Part shown: one piece after another, positions 51,301 through 62,239 of the stretch
How the letters are laid out: each line of letters opens with the position of its first letter
Numbering within the stretch: the first letter of the stretch is position 1
Assembly (NCBI RefSeq): GCF_963675165.1
Contig: NC_087377.1
Coordinates: forward strand, 17,563,518-17,627,517
Length of the DNA: 64,000 nucleotides
DNA from: Halichondria panicea
Lineage: Eukaryota; Porifera; Demospongiae; Suberitida; Halichondriidae
Direction: 5' to 3'
Program-made: the position numbers and the translations under genes
Notes under the pieces: model-generated
Told to the model about the DNA's origin: nothing
What the model saw: only the letters and a program-made list of their open reading frames with translations
The model's database searches: none

Positions 51301-53274
51301 TGTGCAGTATTAATCTAGCTATAATTATAGCAATCCCCGTGCCTAACGAAACGACCAATATATCGAGGTGACCATAATTCAGAGAGCCAGATTAGCGAGA
51401 GTCTATACAGTATTGATTTAATTCTCCATCACTTGCAGGGAGCGTGTGTGTTTGTGGCTGCTCTCCTTCACTACCTGTTCACTACTGTGTGCTTTTGGAT
51501 GCTGTGTGAGGGAATCATGCTCTATCTCAAGCTGGTGCTTGTCTTCAACCGAATATCCAAGAAATGGTGGATATTCTTTATTATTGGATGGGGTAATTAA
51601 AGATTCTATACTGTGCACGATGCATGCATATACTGTATGTACATGCATGAATGCATATTATAGTATGTGCGTATAAGCAACCACTTTTACTGCATGCTTG
51701 GCTAAACTAATATACTGCACATGTCATACTGTAGCTTAGCCTCGTTCCCAGGCCGATTTTTCTTTAATATATGAAAAATACTAGTTGGCAATCTACATTA
51801 TTTTAGAGACAACTCGGTTGGGAACGAGGCTAACTGCAGCTATAAGATTGTCCTTTCTTGCCCATGCACTGTCAGCCCTTGAGCACACTAAAGAAGACAA
51901 CCTTGTGTTTGTGGCTGTTCTTTAACAAATGTGTGAATTACTTATACCCCTCTGGAGGGTTTATCTATTTATGCATTCATGCACGCATGTGACGTGATGA
52001 CTATATATATAGCATTATGTCGAGTGTGTTGGGTATATGTTTCTTGCAGTTGTTCCAGTGATACCAGTGGCTATATCTGCTGGACTGATTCATGACCAGT
52101 ATGGCACAGAAGAATAGTAAGTTTTAAATATATAGATAACTGCATGCATCTTACAACATATACAGTGCTTAATTCCCCCAAAAGAATTCATGTAATTATT
52201 ACAACTAACTATATTGATTCGTCTCCTTTATACATTCAGTTGTTGGATTGCTGTTGGTGCCGGTGATAAAGGAGCCATATGGGCATTTGTTGTACCAATG
52301 CTACTAGTTGTTCTGGTGAGATCTCTATATATAGTTTGCAATGCATTGGATTATAGTGTCTATTCAAATAATTGTGTATAGCAGCCAGTTTTTGAGAGTA
52401 CACTCATCAGTTTATTTTAAGTTGACCTTTATAGACGACTATACCTGTACAGGTGAATATATTCTTCCTCTTGGCTGCTTTGCGCAGTGTCTATAATCTG
52501 AGAAAATCAACCATGCAACGAAGTGAGAAAAAGGAATCTTTAAAGTTATTCTCGTGAGTGTGTCAACTCTCATGCATGCATGCATGCATCATTCAGTAAC
52601 ACGTTGATCCCGATGCTTGTATATGCGTGCAGACAACTCTTCAAGGCCACTGTAATTCTCCTTCCATTGCTCGGACTGACTTGGGTGTTTGGTCTACTCT
52701 CAGTCAACAGCAGCACTATTGTGTTTGCATGGTTGTTCTCTATCTTTAACTCACTGCAAGGCTTGTTTGTGTTCATCTTCCATGTGCTCAGGAGTGAAAA
52801 GGTGTGTGCTTCATTTTTTAGCATTTTTATGTCTATAGATCACTTCAAATTTTTAGGTTACAAACTTCCTAAAGCAGTGCAGAAAGAGAATGGATAGCGT
52901 TGTATCAACTGCCTCTGGAAAAAACAATCCGGTATATTTAGATCTACTAGAGTCTAGACAGGTGGATCGCCTATTATTAAGTAAAGTAGAATGCATTATT
53001 GCATGGAGTGTATTTTAATATTATATGCTCGTTTCCATTGTTCAAGTTAGAAATTACACTGTTTATACATAATATAGTGTGCATGCCAAACTGTGAAATT
53101 TCAATTTTTTTGCAGAGCAAGAATCTGATGAGTGGTGTTCAGCTCAAGCCAATTCACTCTAGATTCAGCAAACACAATTATAGTATGATGACAGATGAAG
53201 CCATTGAGACTGCTGCATCTGAATTCGGCTCAGAGAAGTTGTACATTGCTGGATCGCTTGAAAGTGACAATTAA
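45360..53274 (+). CDS. Gene H: predicted chimeric Calx-beta / adhesion GPCR (ADGRV1-like layout)
   Basis: A MALV-type signal peptide and four Calx-beta domains (45360-45558, 45604-45807, 45876-46004, 46065-46262, 46318-46452, 46501-46698, 46744-46875, 46924-47115) are followed by paralogues of gene G exons 3-21: HRM 47545-47658 and 47715-47809; GAIN/GPS 48221-48448, 48504-48572, 48870-49002, 49080-49214, 49275-49347, 49410-49515, 49570-49625, 49670-49817; 7TM 49889-49995, 50068-50179, 51439-51592, 52050-52116, 52240-52315, 52453-52553, 52633-52801; tail 52857-52931, 53116-53274. The last Calx-beta exon and the HRM exon are both phase 1. The whole model sums to 1188 codons without a stop (1187 aa; 7TM about 849-1110). 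A 39-bp phase 1-1 exon (47172-47210, ending INDDG) would also fit. A truncated FN3 start at 47271-47340 has no donor and marks the junction. The GPS has HFT but the same Cys losses as gene G. Transcription across the junction is unproven; two truncated genes are the alternative. Confidence 0.68.
50421..50614. mobile_element. Small inverted-repeat element in gene H intron
   Basis: 13-bp ends GAGGGCATGCAAC / GTTGCATGCCCTC enclose about 194 bp in the intron before the TM3 exon, with no counterpart in gene G at that point. Related GAGGGCATGCAACTCACT phrases occur at 37299 and 48082. No clear target duplication. Confidence 0.4.
51737..51832. mobile_element. Short TAGCCTCGTTCCC-ended MITE in gene H intron
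   Basis: A 96-bp counterpart of the element at 40467 with the same flanking ACTGTAGCT/ACTGCAGCT 9-mers (51728-51736, 51833-51841). It was inherited by duplication of the GPCR locus. Confidence 0.65.
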
Positions 53275-54698
53275 ATGGCACGGAACTATAACCTAAAATA
53301 TTTTTCACGCTCACAGGAAAGCCTTGAAGTACAGTTACTAACATAGTTTTTTTTTCACCTAGTACCGCTTATATATAATACTATACTAGCGGTGAATTAT
53401 ATAGTGTGAAGTTTTATTTGAAGTCGTCCATGCATGCTGTTTGTTGTCAGTGTACATGATTATAGTTAATGCAATACAGCAAATGAAATAAGATGTCAAT
53501 TTACCCATCTTATTAAAAGGTGTACTGAGTGGTTGTATACTGGTATAGCGGAGAGGGTCACCCGCCACAGCTACCACGTGCATTGCACCTCGCTGACATG
53601 ACTAATATTTGCTATGCAAGGAAATTAAGGCAATGCAACAAAAGTCACAGTTTGCAACTCCAAGAACCTTACTATCTATAATTATACTCAATAGTTGGAC
53701 ACTGTTTAGGAAGTTTCTACATGGTTTGAAAAGCCTAAAGGCGTTTTTATAGTATCCCGAATGCAGTGACGGTTCTACTCTAAGCCTGAGGATTCTGGAA
53801 ACTTCCTAGGAAGTTTCACATGATTTAGAAGCCCCAAGGGCTGGTTGTAGTATCCCTGATGCAGTGAGGGTTCTACAAGCCCTGAGGGCTTCTGAATCTT
53901 GTGGAAACTTCCTAGCAGCTAGTGTCTAAGCATTTTTAGATAATAGCAACCTGAGTCTCTAGCCATAGCAATCAGATTTAACTGTTCATTTTTTGCTACA
54001 TAATTTTCTAAGAATACTACCTCTAGCCAATCAGATTACAGGATTTATGGCTGACATTATTTACCACCTAATTCTGTATACATGTGGGAAAATGTGGGGA
54101 GTATTATATTAGCGAATGAGCCATTAAATTTTGGCGTTTTTAATTTGGCGTCTCAGTCGTGGCTACTATGATAATGACGCATCCACTGGAAAACATTAAT
54201 TTAGTAAAGTTTGCCAAATCGTCAAATTAAAGCGCTGAACATATCTAATTTCCTCGTTATACGGTAGATAGTTACTAAGAGACACGTGTCACGGTGACAA
54301 AAAAATCGTATCTTGTTTATACCCATCCACAGTATGACCTGTTTTTGTATTAAGGTGCTCAAATGTTAATTACAGTTTGTATGTATCACTCTTTAATGAT
54401 ATTATAGCAGCTGCTAAAATGAAAGCACCGCGGGTGCTGATGCCTCGGTGGAGGTGCCAAAGCTACATAACATAAAACTACTAATAGCTAGCTTTTATAC
54501 ACACATTGATTATAATTATCATGATGAACATCTTTAATTTTACTGCATGCAATCATTGATGCAATCAACTGAATAGTGGGTAATGATCGACCATGATTGT
54601 TGTCAAAAACGATCGATGCCAAAAGTTCAAGTCTAAAATTATGGCTGCAAGTTAGCAGAGCATAGCTAGCTTTTATACACACATTGATTATAATTATC
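53275..54698. repeat. Intergenic repeats downstream of gene H
   Basis: No gene. 53470-53600 matches the gene A 3' flank. 53695-54060 is a palindrome-rich dispersed repeat (AGGAAGTTTC...CATG...AGCCC...GGGCT...GGAAACTTCC). It is also present in inverted orientation in the gene H intron at about 50770-51040, bordered there by the same AATCTGATTGGCTA phrase. 54493-54690 is a direct copy of 55798-55990. Confidence 0.55.
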
Positions 54699-55797
54699 TA
54701 GCCTCGATCCCAGGCCGAGTTTTCGCTTTTATAACGGTTAGGCGAACAACTGGGCCTGGTACTAGTTGTCTGCGCATGCGTCAAATTTTCATTGTATTTG
54801 TGGTCGGCAAAGATATTTAATAAATCAATAATCGAAATTTGTACACAGAAAATGCACAGAGTGAGTGAGTACACAAAAGATGCACATAGGGAGCTGCTTC
54901 ACAAGGGCCTGGGGAGTTGCCAGTTGTGTTGCAGCACGATTACAGTGACCCAGGGCAACTTCAAGATGATTGAATGCCTTCAAATTACGTTTCAACGATT
55001 TAGCAGGCTGCTGGACTTCTCTGATTCTAGGCCCCAACTTGTAACTCAGTTAAACTTTGCTTGAGAAAACGTAGATTCTCTTGATGCCTCTGAGCTACCC
55101 AGCAACACTCGAACGATCAGGTCATACTCCAGTCCTGTAAGTATAGGACAATATTAAAGAACCAAACACGGTTAAACCCTTACCTCAAACTGTCCAGTCT
55201 TGTCCGTTAGTATGGCCAAGAGGAACAATGTTGGGATAGCTGGATAGTAGCCATTGCTCCTGTACAGAGAAGTAGACATTCAAAATACGTGTAGATCTAC
55301 TTTATACATGTACATATTAAATTTCTCGTATTAAACAGGTTATAGTGTCATTGTCGACGAGCTGATGATGGCAGCACCAAGTTCTCTAGCTCACACTCTT
55401 CACTTGATCCACCATATTAATGATGATACTATAGATCTTTTAATACCAAACATGAACACGACTTGACATGATAGCATAGGGCCCACACAAAAATATCTGA
55501 CCTTAACAAGCTTGACAAAGCTTTATACCTTTTCCCTTGTTGTTCAGTCTTCAGAATAATGTTTTCTAAGCTTCAGAGAAGAGAGAAGCTTCAGCTAAGA
55601 GCCATTCCAATAATGATAAAACGGGAACTGACTTCTAGTACACGATAGTACACGAATATAAATGTCACGAAAGTGAACGAGAATATCCATTCGTCAGAAT
55701 CTGACAAACGACTGACGCATGCGCAGACAACTAGTACCAGGCCCAGTTGTTCGCCTAACCGTTATAAAAGCGAAAACTCGGCCTGGGATCGAGGCTA
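54699..55797. mobile_element. 1.1-kb element with 85-bp terminal inverted repeats and 9-bp target duplication (Mutator-like)
   Basis: Left terminus 54699-54783 and right terminus 55713-55797 are perfect inverted repeats of 85 bp beginning TAGCCTCGATCCCAGGCCGA. The 9-bp sequence ATAATTATC flanks both sides (54690-54698, 55798-55806). The element sits in one copy of a tandemly duplicated segment, and the other copy (about 54503-54520) shows the unoccupied site. Long inverted repeats with a 9-bp duplication fit the Mutator-like superfamily. The interior has open frames of at most 90 codons without known domains, so it is non-autonomous; the 54792-55064 frame may be captured sequence. Confidence 0.8.
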
Positions 55798-56566
55798 ATA
55801 ATTATCATGATGAACATCTTTAATTTTGCTGCATGCAATCATTGATGCAATCAACCGAATAGTGGGTAATGATGGACCATGATTGTTGTCAAAAACAATC
55901 GATGCCAAAAGTTCAAGTCTAAAATTATGGCTGCAAGTCAGCAGAGCCTTGCAGTTCTCTGCTCACTCTTGCAGCTACCAATAGCTAGCCTTCTAATGCA
56001 GAGCTAACTACTAAGTAGAGTAGTAACACTCGGTGAACAAGTTTTGCTAAGGACTCTTCTGAAAAGGCTGCAATAGCATTCCAAGTAGGCATAACTCGAG
56101 AACAAAGCATTATTTTGCAAATCCACGAATTAAAATCCAAGTAAACATGACTAGAAGCCTATAGAAACTCTAACTTGCACTTGATTCATCCTTGAGCAGC
56201 TGTAGCGGTCTACACACACACACACACACACACACAGACACACACACAGACACACAAACACACTACCGTATACCTCGCTTGCGCATGCGCACCGAGGCAT
56301 AATAATAAGCAACTTATTACTATCCTCAGGCACATTAGTCAATTGCATAGATATAACAACGATATTGTAAGCCCCCCAGTTTTATAACATGACTTCATTT
56401 GATAAACATGCAGTAGAGTCTGGAGAAATGTGATGTGAAATGTGTTTTTAGCCTCGATTAATTGATTGGGCCTGAGGCCATTATGTTAATAAAATTTGGT
56501 AAAGATCATTAACTACACATGTACATGTTGAGATCTAGCATACGCATAAAAACTGAGTAGACAAAA
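55798..56566. other. Non-coding region before the MKLL relic
   Basis: No gene. It starts with the second copy of the duplicated segment (AATTATCATGATGAACATC...). A short (CA)n tract lies at 56212-56262. 56450-56560 resembles the upstream flank of genes C and E (TTTGGTAAAGAT, TTAACTACACAT). Confidence 0.45.
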
Positions 56567-56760
56567 ATGAAGTTACTAGTGCTGTTACGTTTATATCAGT
56601 GCTTGCATGGTCAGAGATCAATTTGTGCACTGCTAAGAACTGACAGTGAGCTTCACTCAGACCTCTTTCACTGTAACTGAAGAAAGAGAATTCGAAGCTG
56701 TGTCAGTGTGTGTAACAGTCCCCTGCACCGGTTGGAGAGACTATGGTCGTGGTTAGGCTA
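56567..56760 (+). pseudogene. First-exon relic of an MKLL-subtype Calx-beta receptor
   Basis: Starts ATGAAGTTACTAGTGCTG like genes C and E, but an insertion after codon 7, loss of TACTGGTGATGCAG and further indels close the frame. Phrases CATGGTCAGAGATCAATTTG and TTCACTGTAACTGAAG keep the match. No downstream Calx-beta exons follow. The 5' flank is also conserved. Confidence 0.8.
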
Positions 56761-57022
56761 TCTCTATATAAAATATCGTGCACTATTTTTTTCTAAGCAG
56801 TCTCGACAGGAGATTGTCTAGATCTATCTACAGACACTGATACAGATGGTACTGAGGGGGGGTGGAGGAGGTACTCCATTGCAACAAAAAATTGCATTTC
56901 AAGGGGAGCTATGACTCACAATTAATAGAGGGACCCCCCAGGGGGGGCTGTTTATAGTATACCCAGGGAGATGGGGGTTGATATAGACCTATAGTGAGCA
57001 TTGTAAATTTTGCCTAAAAAGA

Positions 57023-59069
57023 ATGAGCTACAGAATTGCTAGATCTACTTTGGCATTGACAATAATCATAATCTCATTTGCAACATCTTGTGATGCCCAA
57101 ATTACAGGTAGGACTGAATTCTATAATTACATGTCCTTGAATTGTCCATTAATCCTATAGATGTGACCTCGTCAAGTGCTGGCAAAAAATTTGTTGTCGG
57201 TTTCCCAATAAATGGTGGTCAACTCATTTCTGAATTGTTTTTGTTTATCACAAACCCAGAGTCAAGTGCTGTTAATTTCATAGTCACTCCAATTAATATC
57301 AGTGGGAACGTTTCTAACTCTTCAACTACGGTAATCGTTCCATCCAGTTTTGAGGTATCATCTGTCAATGAAAGGAACAAGGGAATCCTTGTTGAAGCTA
57401 ACGGAAACATTAATTTGTATGGGATATCTTATCGTTCAAGTTCTGCAGATGTCTATTTAGCGTTACCATGTTCTAAAATGGCAGTTGATGAATACGAATA
57501 TTATGGAATGTCTTATGACGTCATTGATATTGACTTTCCTAGTGTGATTTTGTTGGTGGCTTGTGAAAATAAAACTGTTGTCAAATTCAATTCCTCAGCA
57601 ATAACACTCAATAGTATGGAAACGTATCAGATTGAAAGTGATAATGATCTCACAGGAACAAGAATAACTAGCTCCAAACCTTTGTCTGTGTTTAGTGGAT
57701 CTGATTGCACTAATGTTCCTCAAGGTATACCCTACTGTGACCATCCGACTGTGACATGGGGATCAAAATTCCTCGTAGCATCTCTCGAGGGTAGATCTTC
57801 TGGTGAACGTATTCGTGTTCTTAGTGCCCGAGCAGCAAGTGTAGCTGTGAACTGCAACACTGTTGTATCAGTCAGTGAATTCCAGTTACAGAATGGAGGG
57901 AGCTTCAGAGAATTTGTGATCCCTATTAACAGTTTCTGTAGCATTGAATCCACTTCTCCAGTACTGGTCGCACAGTATGCATATGGTGGTGAAGGTGGCG
58001 TAGGAGACCCATTCATGATGATAATCCCTCCAATTGAGCAGTTTACAAATAACTATTTAGTCAAATCGTTTTCTTTTATCGTATCCAACTATGTCACCGT
58101 GTATGTTTCTTCCCAGTTTTTTCAAAATGCACAAATATTATTAGACGATTCCATTGTTACTGACTGGAGAAATGTTGTCTGTTCAAGTGGAGAGGTGTGT
58201 GGCCACATAAGTAGAACGAGTGCATGTGTCTACTGGAACTCATTCTATCCTCCATCAAAACAGTTCAGCTGTTCTAGGTGTTTCAGTGTATGGTTTCAGA
58301 TCAGTCAATTCTTATGGTTATCCTGGAGGTATGAGATTATCTCCCATACAATGCAACTGTGGTCAAAATTCTATTTGTTTGAATAACATGGGACAGTTCA
58401 ACTGTAGCTGCTTGAATGGATTTGTGGCTTCATTGTCTGAAACAGATGAAGTTGTCTGTAACCGTAAGTTGAGTGTTTAAATAGAAGGTCATAATTACTG
58501 ATTGCTTCATTTCACTATAGGTATAACCTGTCCTCCCTTGACTGCTCCTACCAATGGCTCTGTGACATACAGTTCTACTTCTGATGAAAACGGCAACTAT
58601 ACTTTCAATGCCATGGCTAACCACAGTTGTGACACTGGGTTTGTTTTGGTTGGTAACAACACAAGGACTTGCACTGGAGATGGTAGCAGCACTACTGGTG
58701 TTTTTGATGGAGAAGCAGCAATTTGTGAACGTGAGCTTATGCAAATGTTACTCTTAACCCATGCTTTAATGTATATAGCGTTATTAATGTCTTAATTGCT
58801 TGTATGTTGCATATTGTCCTATATAGGTGTGGCAATAACTGGTGCATGGATTGCTGCTCTATCTGGAGGTGTGGTTGCTATAGTGATGGTACTGATCTTA
58901 CTGGTCGTCATATTTCTCTTAGTTGTCACTATCACAAAGAAAAGAAGAAGTGAGGGGATTTATTTGCGACATGTCAAAATTAATGTATATATCATCTTGT
59001 ATTTGTGATTTGGCAGGCAATGAAGTTCCAATAGCTCCAGCTGGTCCAGTATACGAGGAAGTTATCTAG
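57023..59069 (+). CDS. Gene J: single-pass receptor with IgGFc-binding-type domain, EGF and sushi domain (4-bp frameshift)
   Basis: Exons: 57023-57107 (signal peptide MSYRIARSTLALTIIIISF), 57161-58463 (IgGFc-binding domain plus [13 protein letters not shown]...CSCLNG), 58521-58730 (sushi/CCP, TCPPLTAPTNGSV...CDTGF...TC...C), 58827-58949 (TM, then TKKRR), 59017-59069 (tail, PVYEEVI and stop). The first two exons are close paralogues of gene G exons 1-2, but a sushi/TM ending replaces HRM/GPS/7TM. All junctions are phase 1. Oddity: 4 extra bases near 58220 (AGTGCATGTGTC against AGTGTGTCC) shift the frame. Without them the exons sum to 590 codons. With them the protein ends soon after the IgGFc-binding domain, which would make it a pseudogene or a secreted form. 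A second lesion is likely in the tail: past the stop at 59067 another frame reads on through 59071-59125 and an exon at 59175-59246, with NEAYGQ and NQAYGE motifs. Confidence 0.75.
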
Positions 59070-59070
59070 C

Positions 59071-59246
59071 AATGACACCAAGAGCACAAGACATTCAAGT
59101 GGAGTCTAATGAAGCTTATGGACAAGTGAGGAAATAAAGTGATAGAGATTTGTGTAATGATTATCTTATCCCAGACGGCAAAACGAAACATTCAGTTGCA
59201 GTCAAATCAGGCATATGGAGAAATAATTATAAACACGAGTACCTAG
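59071..59246 (+). pseudogene. Out-of-frame tail exons of gene J
   Basis: 59071-59125 reads MTPRAQDIQVESNEAYGQ with donor gtgagg. After an intron ending CCCAG, 59175-59246 reads TAKRNIQLQSNQAYGEIIIN to a stop. Both carry the AYG motif of the Calx-beta receptor tails. They join in phase 0 with each other but are one base out of frame with the preceding tail exon (59017-59069). They are either an alternative ending or lost through a 1-bp deletion near 59063. Confidence 0.5.
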
Positions 59247-59595
59247 GTTGATAAAACTGATCTGTGTTTGGTGCTCAAATGTCAATTACAGTTTGTTTTT
59301 AAAGTTATTTTTGAATGTGTCACTCTTTTATGATATTATAGCAGCTGCTAAACAAGCAACTTGTTACTATCCTCAGGCACATTATTCAATAGACAATTCT
59401 GCACAGATATAATAAATAAATGTTAACATGATATTGTAAAACCACCAGTTTCTGTATGATATTATTCCTGAGAAACAGTTATCAAGCAGTGGCGGATCCA
59501 GTGCAGGGCACAAGGGGCATGTGCCCCCCCTTTCTGGCTCACAAAGTGGGTGTGGCTTAGAGCAGCAATCAATTATTGCAGCATGCACAGTCGAA
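59247..59595. other. Non-coding region after gene J
   Basis: No gene. It contains CAGTGGCGGATCCAGTGCAGGG (about 59488), a phrase of the kind found at transposon ends, and a C-rich run at 59523-59529. Confidence 0.4.
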
Positions 59596-60363
59596 CCAGA
59601 GATACAAAAGAAAGGGGATTGGAAACGACCGCCCACGCCCTATGTAAAAGGACTGACATCCGGTGAAGCACTCTGTGTAATTATTGCGCTCGCAAATAAT
59701 TACATGGAAAAGTTTTGTATCCCTGGTTTCTAGCTCTCCTATCCACTAGAGATCACTCAGGGCCTGGGAGATACTTGAGAGAAGTAAGCTTATACCACTG
59801 ACAAGCTCTAAGTCCGTTGTCTTTACTCTGTTTCCAATTTTTTTGAGTTTAGCTTGAATTACTCTATGTCAACTTTTCTCTGTCCCTCCTGTGAAGTCAA
59901 AACAGCAAAGGACATTGCTTGACTTGGTTATTATGTATCTAAGTGCTACATAGAATGGCTTCATGCTATAAATAAGCTGTACTGTTCATAAACGTTTGCA
60001 GTATAGTCCTTCAAACTGCTTTAGTATACTTTTAGACACGCCACGGGCCTGTCCCTCCTACGACTTCATAGTAAAGGCTATTTCTTCTTGCATAGCATTT
60101 ATTTGTCTAGTAATAGTGGCTGCATGGCTTAGTCGACTTTTTAGAGCTAAATTCTCTTTACTTTTTAGAAAAATCAACATTAAAAATGATCAATTTCACT
60201 GTTTCTATGTACAGCACATTGTAGAGCAGTCAAGACTGGTAATGAGCATGCTAACTATAAATATAATCCTTTGTAGTTTTAGCCACGCCCTATAACGCGG
60301 AATGCTTCACGCAAAAATTTCGTAAAAATTTCGTTTCCAATCCCCTTTCTTTTGTATCTCTGG
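59596..60363. mobile_element. 768-bp element with 33-bp perfect terminal inverted repeats
   Basis: Ends starting CCAGAGATACAAAAGAAAGG (59596-59628) and its reverse complement (60331-60363), flanked by TCGAA on both sides (59591-59595, 60364-60368), a 5-bp target duplication. The interior has no transposase-like frame; the longest + frame (59996-60295) is a hydrophobic-containing 99-codon stretch with no known domain. Superfamily not assigned. It sits directly before the truncated start of pseudogene K. Confidence 0.75.
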
Positions 60364-60368
60364 TCGAA

Positions 60369-61932
60369 CAGCAACTGAAATAAATGCGAGAAGTTTATTT
60401 TCCAGGAAGTGGGCGTGTCCGGAAGCAAATACCTGTCAGCTCCAATATACTATACGCCAGCTGATCCCATTTCAAGAGTATCAATTTTCTGTTCGTGCCA
60501 ATTTTGTGGATGGGAGTAGGAGTGAGTCTATTTCCATCAACGTTAGCACACTGGAGGATGGTAAGCTGCACACACATAATAACGTATAACAGTTAGCTTA
60601 CTCTCATACTTTATATTTATAGATCCAGGATCTCCACCTGCTATGTTGATGGTTTCACCCACGGCAACCACCCTCACCCTCTCCTGGGATCCATCAGCTG
60701 AACCTAATGGAGTCATCATCACCTACACACTGTATGTGGACTACCTCAATGGAATCACAACAAACTTCCCTACTCCATCTGCACCATTCCTATTATCTCC
60801 CCTGAGGCCCTAGCAAACTGTATCAGTGCAAGTATCAGCGCAAGTATCAGCCAGTATTTCAGTTGGTGAGGGACCAAGAACACTCAGTATGGAGTTCACT
60901 ACAGCTGAGGCCAGTGAGTTCATACAATGCATGCAGTCGTAGACTAGTATACACTTAATGTCATATGATAACCATTCCTTCAGAGTCTGGCACAGTTGGT
61001 AGTCTGAGAGTCTTAAGAGTGAAGGAAACCACCTTCACTGTCAACTGGGTTGCACCTGCCGAGGTCAATGGAGTGTTACTAACATACACTATCAGGACCA
61101 ATGAGGAAGAAAGCAGCTCAGCAGATACAGAGTACAATACTGTAGCTACCTCGTTCTCTATCCATGAATTAGGTAAACAGATAGTCAATGTCCTAGTATA
61201 GTGCATCACCTCCCTCCACCTACAGTCCCCTATACTCCCTATGTGGTATCAGTGGCTGCCATCAATGGCGCTAGTGCTGGAGAGCCTGTCAGTGTTGTAG
61301 AATTCTATACCATTACTGTATCTAGGGAAGACGTCAGCTCTGCTATAATTATTAATCTCGACCCAAACTCTGAGTACTGTCAGCTGGTACAGTACAGGGA
61401 GTGGGCAATGTCAGTGTTGCCATGGTTATATCCACTCAGTCATCATGCAGGCAAGCATAATTATTATGCATGTATAGTCAACCTTTCGCTTAATACATTT
61501 TTTCACAGGAATGGTGGGAGTGATTGCTGGGGCTACTGCAGGACTGATAGTTGCCGTGATTCTACTAATCATAGTCTGCATTGTTTGCATGTAAGTTCAG
61601 TAATCAATATTAGTTTGTCAAAACCTAATTACTAAATCTTCTCAGAATTAGGAGGAGACAACATGGTGGGCCTAAACAGGAAAGTGCGTGTAAGTATTGT
61701 TTACACTAAGTAGTGTGTGTTCTTACTAACTACATGTCACATGCACAGCGAGGAATCCCGCATATGGTATGTCTGTTAGACAAGCTCCTAATGATGCAGT
61801 CAACGTCCAATCAAATGATGAGCACACATATGAACATGTACGAGGTAAGAGGTGCATGACATCATTGTCTATATAAATTATAAATTATAGTGTATATACA
61901 ACATGTCTGCATTAATTATGTATCACGCTGTG

Positions 61933-61989
<57 letters not shown>

Positions 61990-62008
61990 ATGTGTGTGTG
62001 CATGTGCA

Positions 62009-62040
<32 letters not shown>

Positions 62041-62239
62041 CGTGCGTGCGTGTGGGTTATCATGATTATGGCTACCTTCAGATATACGTGTAGATGAGGT
62101 GGCTTACGAAACTATTGATCGCGACAAAAACAGCGGAGAAGGTTTGTGTGCCAATTAATTGATAATTTGTGTTATAATCACTATTACAGGTGAAGCAGTT
62201 ATGGTATCCAGCAATGCAGCCTACGGAGTGAGATTGTGA
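60369..62239 (+). pseudogene. Pseudogene K: 5'-truncated Calx-beta/FN3 receptor
   Basis: Begins inside FN3-1 (about 60430-60560, QEYQFSVRANFVDG) right after a transposon. FN3-2 (60623-60913) has an in-frame TAG at 60811-60813 where paralogues have TAT, and a 12-bp duplication (GCAAGTATCAGC). FN3-3 is 60984-61172 plus 61226 onward. A deletion fuses the end of FN3-3 directly to the middle of FN3-4, and a 10-bp loss near 61376 shifts the frame. TM 61509-61590 and tail exons 61646-61689, 61749-61844, 62082-62141, 62190-62239 remain intact with NPAYG, TYEHV, VAYETI and SNAAYG. All Calx-beta exons are missing. Confidence 0.88.
61930..62055. repeat. (TG)n microsatellite in pseudogene K tail intron
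   Basis: TG repeat with TGCA and TGCG variants at the family-wide intron position. Confidence 0.93.

Noticed and set aside
54792-55064. 90-codon frame inside the Mutator-like element as a transposase
   Set aside because: No DDE or zinc-finger motifs recognised; both strands are open over the same stretch, which is common by chance.
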